Shown here: positions 7,375-11,234 of the stretch, one piece after another
How the letters are laid out: every line of letters starts with the position of its first letter
Numbering within the stretch: position 1 is the first letter of the stretch
Assembly (NCBI GenBank): GCA_002339015.1
Contig: DDJC01000059.1
Span: 1-11,234 of the forward strand
Direction of reading: 5' to 3'
Length of the DNA: 11,234 nt
Source: Burkholderiales bacterium UBA1834
GTDB lineage: Bacteria; Pseudomonadota; Gammaproteobacteria; Burkholderiales; Burkholderiaceae_C
The notes under the pieces: model-generated
Databases searched by the model: none
Told to the model about the DNA's origin: nothing
The model's input: only the letters and a program-made list of their open reading frames with translations
Made by a program: the position numbers and the translations under genes

Positions 7375-8631
7375 ATGGCCGACACGAAGAAGACACTGCC
7401 CCGCAAGGCGCTGCCGCCCGGTGCCCGCATCGAGACGCTGGCCGTGCGGGAGGGGCTGCCTGCCACGCCCTGGGGTGAGAACTCCGAAGCGCTGTTTCTG
7501 ACCAGCAGCTTCATCCACCCCGATGCGGCCACGGCCGCGGCGCGCTTCGCCAACGAAGAAGAAGCCTTCGTCTACTCGCGCTTCACCAACCCGACCACGA
7601 TGATGTTCGAGCGCCGCCTGGCCGCGCTCGAAGGCACCGAGGCCGCCATCGCCACCGCCAGTGGCATGAGCGCCATCCTGCTGATGATCATGGGCCTGCT
7701 CAGGGCCGGTGACCACGTGATCTGCTCGCGCAGCGTGTTTGGCGCCACCATCGTGCTGTTCGAGCGCGAGTTCGGCAAGTTCGGCGTCGAGACCACCTTC
7801 GTCTCGCAGACCGACCTCGCCGAATGGCGTGCGGCCGTCCGGCCCAACACCCGGCTGCTGTTCGCCGAGACGCCCAGCAATCCGATGACCGAGGTCTGCG
7901 ACATCGCGCAACTGGCCGACGTCGCGCATGCGGCCGGGGCCCTGCTCGCGGTGGACAACTGCTTTTGCACGCCCGCGCTGCAGCAACCCGTGAAGCTGGG
8001 TGCCGACCTGGTCATCCACTCCGGCACCAAGTACCTCGACGGGCAGGGCCGTGTGCTGGCCGGCGCCCTCTGCGGCAGCGACAAACTGATCAACGGCACC
8101 TTCATGCCGGTGATGCGGGGTGCGGGCATGAGCCTGTCGCCCTTCAACGCCTGGGTCGTGCTCAAGGGCCTGGAGACGCTGTCCATCCGCATGGCCGCGC
8201 AGAGCGCGAATGCGCTCAAGCTGGCGCAATGGTTGTCCGAACAGCCCGGCGTGAACCAGGTCTACTACCCCGGTCTGCCCAGTCACCCACAGCATGCTTT
8301 GGCGATGAAGCAGCAGAACGGCTGTGGCGGCGCGGTGGTGTCCTTTACCGTGAAGGCCGGGCAGGGCGGTGAGGCCGCCGATGCACAGGCCCTGCGCAAG
8401 GCCGCCTTCCACGTCATCGACCAGACCCGGCTGTGCTCCATCACCGCCAACCTGGGCGACACCAAGACGCTGATCACCCACCCGGGCTCCACTTCGCACG
8501 GCCGCCTGTCGGAAGACCAGCGCCTGGCCGCCGGCATCACGCAGGGCATGATCCGCGTGTCCGTGGGCCTGGAGCACATCGACGACCTCACGGCCGACCT
8601 GGCCCGGGGCCTGCACACACTGAACGATTGA
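7375..8631 (+). CDS. metZ: O-succinylhomoserine sulfhydrylase
   Basis: MetZ is a PLP enzyme of the Cys/Met metabolism family. It makes homocysteine directly from O-succinylhomoserine and sulfide, bypassing cystathionine. The ATG start gives 418 residues. Motifs in order are YSRFTNPT (67-74), ETPSNP (165-170), DNCFCTP (194-200, with the Asp that contacts the PLP ring nitrogen), and SGTKYLDGQGR with the PLP Lys at K219. Near the C-terminus is ITHPGSTSHGRL, then GMIRVSVGLEHIDDL. The family contains several close relatives (MetB, MetC, MetY). The choice of MetZ rests on the KYLDGQGR stretch, the overall length and the position right after purF, as in Pseudomonas. A TTG at 7363 could add four residues, but ATG 7375 is preferred. 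No strong Shine-Dalgarno precedes either, so reinitiation after purF (14 bases away) is plausible. Confidence 0.93.
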   Translation: MADTKKTLPRKALPPGARIETLAVREGLPATPWGENSEALFLTSSFIHPDAATAAARFANEEEAFVYSRFTNPTTMMFERRLAALEGTEAAIATASGMSAILLMIMGLLRAGDHVICSRSVFGATIVLFEREFGKFGVETTFVSQTDLAEWRAAVRPNTRLLFAETPSNPMTEVCDIAQLADVAHAAGALLAVDNCFCTPALQQPVKLGADLVIHSGTKYLDGQGRVLAGALCGSDKLINGTFMPVMRGAGMSLSPFNAWVVLKGLETLSIRMAAQSANALKLAQWLSEQPGVNQVYYPGLPSHPQHALAMKQQNGCGGAVVSFTVKAGQGGEAADAQALRKAAFHVIDQTRLCSITANLGDTKTLITHPGSTSHGRLSEDQRLAAGITQGMIRVSVGLEHIDDLTADLARGLHTLND

Positions 8632-8639
8632 ACGACACC

Positions 8640-10082
8640 GTGAGCAACACCGTTCGCACCACCGTCCGCACACGTTTTGCCCCGTCTCCCACGGGCTTCA
8701 TCCACCTGGGCAACATCCGCTCGGCCCTGTATCCATGGGCGTTTGCGCGCGCCAACCAGGGTGCCTTCATCCTGCGCATCGAGGACACCGACGTCGAGCG
8801 CTCGTCGCAGGAAGCCGTCGACGTCATCCTCGAAGGCATGAAGTGGCTGGGCCTGGACCACGACGAAGGCCCCTTCTTCCAGATGCAGCGCATGGACCGC
8901 TACAAGGCCGTGCTGCAGGACCTGATCGATCAGGGCCATGTCTACCCCTGCTACATGTCCACGCAGGAGCTCGATGCCTTGCGCGAACGCCAGATGGCCA
9001 ACAAGGAAAAGCCCCGTTACGACGGCACCTGGCGCCCCGAGCCCGGCAAGCAACTGCCCCCCGTGCCCGAAGGGGTCAAGCCGGTGCTCCGTTTCAAGAA
9101 CCCCATCGGCGGTTCGGTGGTATGGGAAGACAAGGTCAAGGGCCGCATCGAGATCAGCAACGACGAATTGGACGACCTGGTGATCGCGCGCCCTGCAGCG
9201 GCAGACGATGTCGGCATCGTGGGCACGCCCACCTACAACTTCTGCGTCGTGGTCGACGACCTGGACATGGCGATCACCCACGTGATCCGCGGCGACGACC
9301 ACGTCAACAACACGCCGCGCCAGATCAACATCTTCAAGGCCCTGGGCAAGGAGCCGCCGGTCTACGCCCACCTGCCCACCGTGCTCAACGAGCAAGGCGA
9401 GAAGATGTCCAAGCGCCATGGCGCCAAGGCCGTCACGCAATACCGTGATGAAGGCTACCTGGCTGACGCCATCGTGAACTACCTGGCCCGCCTGGGCTGG
9501 AGCCATGGCGACGACGAGATCTTCTCGCGCCAGCAACTGATCGAGTGGTTCAACCTCGATCACCTGGGCAAGAGCGCCGGCCAGTTCGACGAAGCCAAGC
9601 TGCGCTGGGTGGCCCAGCAGCACATGAAGACGGCCGACGACACGCTGCTGGCCTCGCTGGTGCGGCAGCAATGGCAATCGCGCGGCGTGGCCGTGCCCGC
9701 CGCCTTGCAGCAGGGCGACACGCTGGCCGCCATCTGTGCGCTGTTCAAGGACCGCTGCGCCACCACGGTGGAGCTGGCCGACTGGCTGGCGATGTACCTG
9801 GGCGAGGTTCAGCCGCCTGCGGATGAATTGGCCGCCCAGCTCACCGACGCCGTCAAGCCCGCCGTGGCCGTGCTGGCGGCCCGCCTGAAGGCGTTGCCCA
9901 CCTGGGACAAGGCTGCCATCGCCGCCGCCTTCAAGGAAACGCTGACCGAAGCCGGCCTGAAGATGCCTCAGCTGGCCATCCCGGTGCGCCTGCTGGTGTG
10001 CGGTCGTGCCCAGACACCGTCGGTCGATGCGGTGCTGGCATTGTTCGATCGCGACACGGTCGTGGCACGCCTGAAGCTCTGA
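8640..10082 (+). CDS. gltX: glutamyl-tRNA synthetase
   Basis: GltX charges tRNA-Glu with glutamate (class I aminoacyl-tRNA synthetase, cytoplasm). The GTG start gives 480 residues, MSNTVRTTVRTRFAPSPTG, which places the conserved core where the family has it. An in-frame TTG at 8628 overlapping the metZ stop would add four residues. The HIGH-type signature is HLGN (22-25). RIEDTDVERS (46-55), YDGTWR (127-132), VIRGDDHVNNTPRQ (215-228) and the KMSKR loop (255-259) are all present, followed by the helical anticodon-binding C-terminal part. Between LVIARP and GTPTYNF, residues 186-194 (AAADDVGIV) replace what I expect from relatives to be a single Asp (RPDGTPTYN). This sits close to the amino-acid-binding region. 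The reading frame and all catalytic motifs are intact, so the enzyme should be active. It is the last gene of the tight run. Confidence 0.97.
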   Translation: MSNTVRTTVRTRFAPSPTGFIHLGNIRSALYPWAFARANQGAFILRIEDTDVERSSQEAVDVILEGMKWLGLDHDEGPFFQMQRMDRYKAVLQDLIDQGHVYPCYMSTQELDALRERQMANKEKPRYDGTWRPEPGKQLPPVPEGVKPVLRFKNPIGGSVVWEDKVKGRIEISNDELDDLVIARPAAADDVGIVGTPTYNFCVVVDDLDMAITHVIRGDDHVNNTPRQINIFKALGKEPPVYAHLPTVLNEQGEKMSKRHGAKAVTQYRDEGYLADAIVNYLARLGWSHGDDEIFSRQQLIEWFNLDHLGKSAGQFDEAKLRWVAQQHMKTADDTLLASLVRQQWQSRGVAVPAALQQGDTLAAICALFKDRCATTVELADWLAMYLGEVQPPADELAAQLTDAVKPAVAVLAARLKALPTWDKAAIAAAFKETLTEAGLKMPQLAIPVRLLVCGRAQTPSVDAVLALFDRDTVVARLKL

Positions 10083-10130
10083 TGTCATGGGCAGCTCCTA
10101 CATCATGGTGCCCCGGACGGCGGCGGCAAT

Positions 10131-10247
10131 GTGATCGGAAACACCGTGACCTCGGCAGAGATCGCTTTGCGCGCCACCTGGAAGGCCCAGGTCAGACTGA
10201 TCAAGGTCCGCATCCGTGGCTTGCCCATGGGGTCGAAGGCCGGCTGA
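10131..10247 (+). CDS. possible small ORF, 38 aa, doubtful
   Basis: The gltX frame stays open for 54 codons past the gltX stop, up to a TGA at 10245. Within it a GTG at 10131 would start a 38-residue basic peptide beginning MIGNTVTSAEIALRATW and ending LPMGSKAG. Third codon positions are mostly G or C (33 of 38), as in real genes here. However, the opposite strand is also open across the region, no Shine-Dalgarno is clear, and I do not recognise the sequence. It could be chance, a decayed gene end, or a gltX readthrough tail. An imperfect hairpin (ACCTGG 10176-10181 with CCAGGT 10187-10192) lies inside it. Confidence 0.15.
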   Translation: MIGNTVTSAEIALRATWKAQVRLIKVRIRGLPMGSKAG

Positions 10248-10258
10248 AATGAGCGCCT

Positions 10259-11086
10259 TTGCTGACACCTGCCGAAACCTTTGACGTTCAACGATCCGCG
10301 AGCTGGTTCGTGCCCTTGGCCGCAGGCCTTGGAGCTATGTTGCTGGCGGGCGGTGGTGGCGTGTCATTGGCAGATGCCATGCCCTGGATCCTGCTGGCAG
10401 CGGCCCTGTCGTGGGGCTTGTCGCAGGCGTTGATATGGTTGTCAGTGTTTGGCAGCCGCACCACCTTGATGGCGATGGCCTGGCTGGTGTCCTGTTTCAC
10501 CCTGCCGTTCTCAGTGGGGTTGGCACCCATGCTGACCCACCGAGGTGATCTGCGTTTCATGGCGCTCATGCTGCTTGCCCACCTGACCTTGCTGGCGCTG
10601 TTGATCGTGTGGCGCTGGCGTGCCTTGGCCAAGTCCCGCAAGGATTCGGCGGATGTGCTGGCGTGGTTCCTGTGCCGCATCCATCTGCGCCCGGGGCGCA
10701 TCGAAGCGGTGCGGCTGGGGCAGGAGGGCGGGGCCGCCATCGGTGTCAGTGGTGCCTGGGCCGGCGCTGCGTCGGTGGCGGCTTATCCCGTGCTCAAGGC
10801 CTGGTTGCCTGAGTCGACCCTGGTGGTGCTGGCGGCCTGTGCAGGCAATGGTCTGGCCGTGTGGCTCCATGCCTGGCTGGTGTCCCGCTGGTGCGCGCAG
10901 GCGCTGGTGCTGCGCAGCATCGAGCGCGACCGAGGACACCGCTTTGTGTCTGATCGGTTTGAGTGGCTGGAGACGCAGCGTCAAGCCTTTTTTTGGGGAC
11001 GTTTACTGCGCCGGTGTTGGCCAGCGCCGGTCACGTTGGATGCAGCCGGAACGAGCCCGCCGGAGCCCAAGCAAAGAAAACGTTGA
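10259..11086 (+). CDS. multi-pass membrane protein of unknown function
   Basis: I do not recognise this protein. The open frame gives at most 275 residues and shows about six hydrophobic segments: roughly 16-36, 41-63, 68-91, 99-118, and, after a loop, 160-180 and 187-208. Between the fourth and fifth lies a positively charged stretch (RWRALAKSRKDSADVLAWFLCRI) that should be cytoplasmic. The C-terminal 65 residues are soluble and rich in Arg and Trp (IERDRGHRF, WGRLLRRCW, KQRKR at the end). The start is uncertain. A TGA at 10250-10252 closes the frame upstream. TTG 10259 is the earliest start, GTG 10310 and ATG 10334 are shorter options, and ATG 10334 would cut into the first membrane segment. 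A nearby ATG at 10249 is in another frame and stops after 11 codons. The gene sits between gltX and a tRNA promoter, co-directional with both. Codon use resembles the neighbours, so it looks native. Confidence 0.7.
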   Translation: MLTPAETFDVQRSASWFVPLAAGLGAMLLAGGGGVSLADAMPWILLAAALSWGLSQALIWLSVFGSRTTLMAMAWLVSCFTLPFSVGLAPMLTHRGDLRFMALMLLAHLTLLALLIVWRWRALAKSRKDSADVLAWFLCRIHLRPGRIEAVRLGQEGGAAIGVSGAWAGAASVAAYPVLKAWLPESTLVVLAACAGNGLAVWLHAWLVSRWCAQALVLRSIERDRGHRFVSDRFEWLETQRQAFFWGRLLRRCWPAPVTLDAAGTSPPEPKQRKR

Positions 11087-11100
11087 AAAAACGCGTCAGC

Positions 11101-11130
11101 TTGATCATAGGCTCAAAATCGATATATACT
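11101..11130 (+). promoter_or_regulatory. sigma70-type promoter for the tRNA gene
   Basis: TTGATC (11101-11106, four of six matches to TTGACA) and TATACT (11125-11130, five of six to TATAAT) are 18 bases apart. They lie in an AT-rich pocket within otherwise GC-rich DNA. Overlapping TATATA at 11123 would give a 16-base spacer. Transcription would start near 11137, about 75 bases before the tRNA 5' end. The position just after the membrane-protein gene and before the tRNA supports a role in tRNA transcription. Confidence 0.65.
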
Positions 11131-11150
11131 CTTGGTCTCGCTTGAACGAC

Positions 11151-11171
11151 GCTTTGTTTGAAACACAAAGC
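11151..11171 (+). other. hairpin in the tRNA leader
   Basis: GCTTTGT (11151-11157) and ACAAAGC (11165-11171) are perfect inverted repeats around a 7-base loop TTGAAAC. A GC-rich inverted repeat (CCGG 11174-11177 with CCGG 11182-11185) follows. Both lie between the putative promoter and the tRNA, so they would sit in the 5' leader of the precursor. No T run follows, so termination is unlikely. A processing signal is possible, but this is inference. Confidence 0.45.
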
Positions 11172-11212
11172 AGCCGGGCACCCGGGGCAAGGCCTTCAAA
11201 AGCCATGTCAAA

Positions 11213-11234
11213 GGGGGTATAGCTCAGCTGGGAG
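11213..11234 (+). tRNA. tRNA gene, 5' end only, probably tRNA-Ala
   Basis: The last 22 bases fit the start of a tRNA. GGGGGTA (11213-11219) would be the 5' acceptor strand, TA positions 8-9, GCTC (11222-11225) the D stem, then the D-loop AGCTGGGA with the conserved AG and GG, and G entering the closing stem. The sequence GGGGGTATAGCTCAGCTGGGAG is typical of bacterial tRNA-Ala. The anticodon is outside the window, so the identity is likely but not proven. Confidence 0.8.

Noticed and set aside
5642..7396. Long minus-strand open frame opposite purF
   Set aside because: It is antisense to an intact purF, with composition typical of a shadow frame and no known motif.
8283..10088. Long minus-strand open frame opposite metZ and gltX
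   Set aside because: It is antisense to two genes with intact catalytic motifs. The His/Gln/Gly-rich composition is typical of a shadow frame.
10089..10113. Possible gltX terminator (GGGCA at 10089-10093 with TGCCC at 10109-10113)
   Set aside because: The 15-base loop, 5-base stem and lack of a T run make it too weak to call a terminator.
10249..10284. ATG-started 11-codon ORF (MSAFADTCRNL) before the membrane protein
   Set aside because: Too short to support as a gene and in a different frame from the membrane protein. It is noted only as a possible clue to the start problem.

Overview
The window is a high-GC chromosomal stretch (about two thirds G+C by eye) from a betaproteobacterium, most likely of the order Burkholderiales. 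The protein sequences support this: the TrpA stretch YVYYVSLKGVTGAG, the GluRS start region FAPSPTGFIHLGNIRSAL and the overall gene order all fit that group. The exact genus cannot be fixed from the sequence alone.

Nine housekeeping genes run head to tail on the + strand from base 1 to 10082. They are trpB (3' part only), trpA, accD, folC, a dedD-like SPOR-domain gene, cvpA, purF, metZ and gltX. trpB/trpA and trpA/accD overlap by 4 bases (ATGA). folC to gltX are separated by about 8 to 56 bases, depending on the starts chosen. The only sizeable gap before gltX ends lies between accD and folC (2734-2957). It holds a strong nested stem-loop with a UUCG tetraloop and no convincing gene. The accD-folC-dedD-cvpA-purF order is a known ancestral proteobacterial cluster. 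trpBA upstream and metZ downstream match the arrangement in Pseudomonas-like genomes.

Together the genes cover the last step of tryptophan synthesis (trpBA), fatty-acid initiation (accD), folate synthesis and polyglutamylation (folC), cell division and envelope functions (dedD, cvpA), the first committed step of purine synthesis (purF), methionine synthesis by direct sulfhydrylation (metZ) and glutamyl-tRNA charging (gltX). This is a growth-linked operon or supra-operon rather than one pathway.

After gltX come about 175 bases without a clear gene (10083-10258, one weak small open frame). A predicted multi-pass membrane protein of unknown function follows (10259-11086, start uncertain). Next is a good sigma70-type promoter (11101-11130) with a leader hairpin. 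The last 22 bases are the 5' end of a tRNA gene, probably tRNA-Ala.

I found no mobile element, CRISPR array, defence system or clearly new system. The points most worth a second look are the accD-folC RNA structure, a 9-residue segment replacing one residue near the active site of GluRS, an unusual His-Cys pair in a conserved TrpA loop, and the unrecognised membrane protein next to the tRNA gene.
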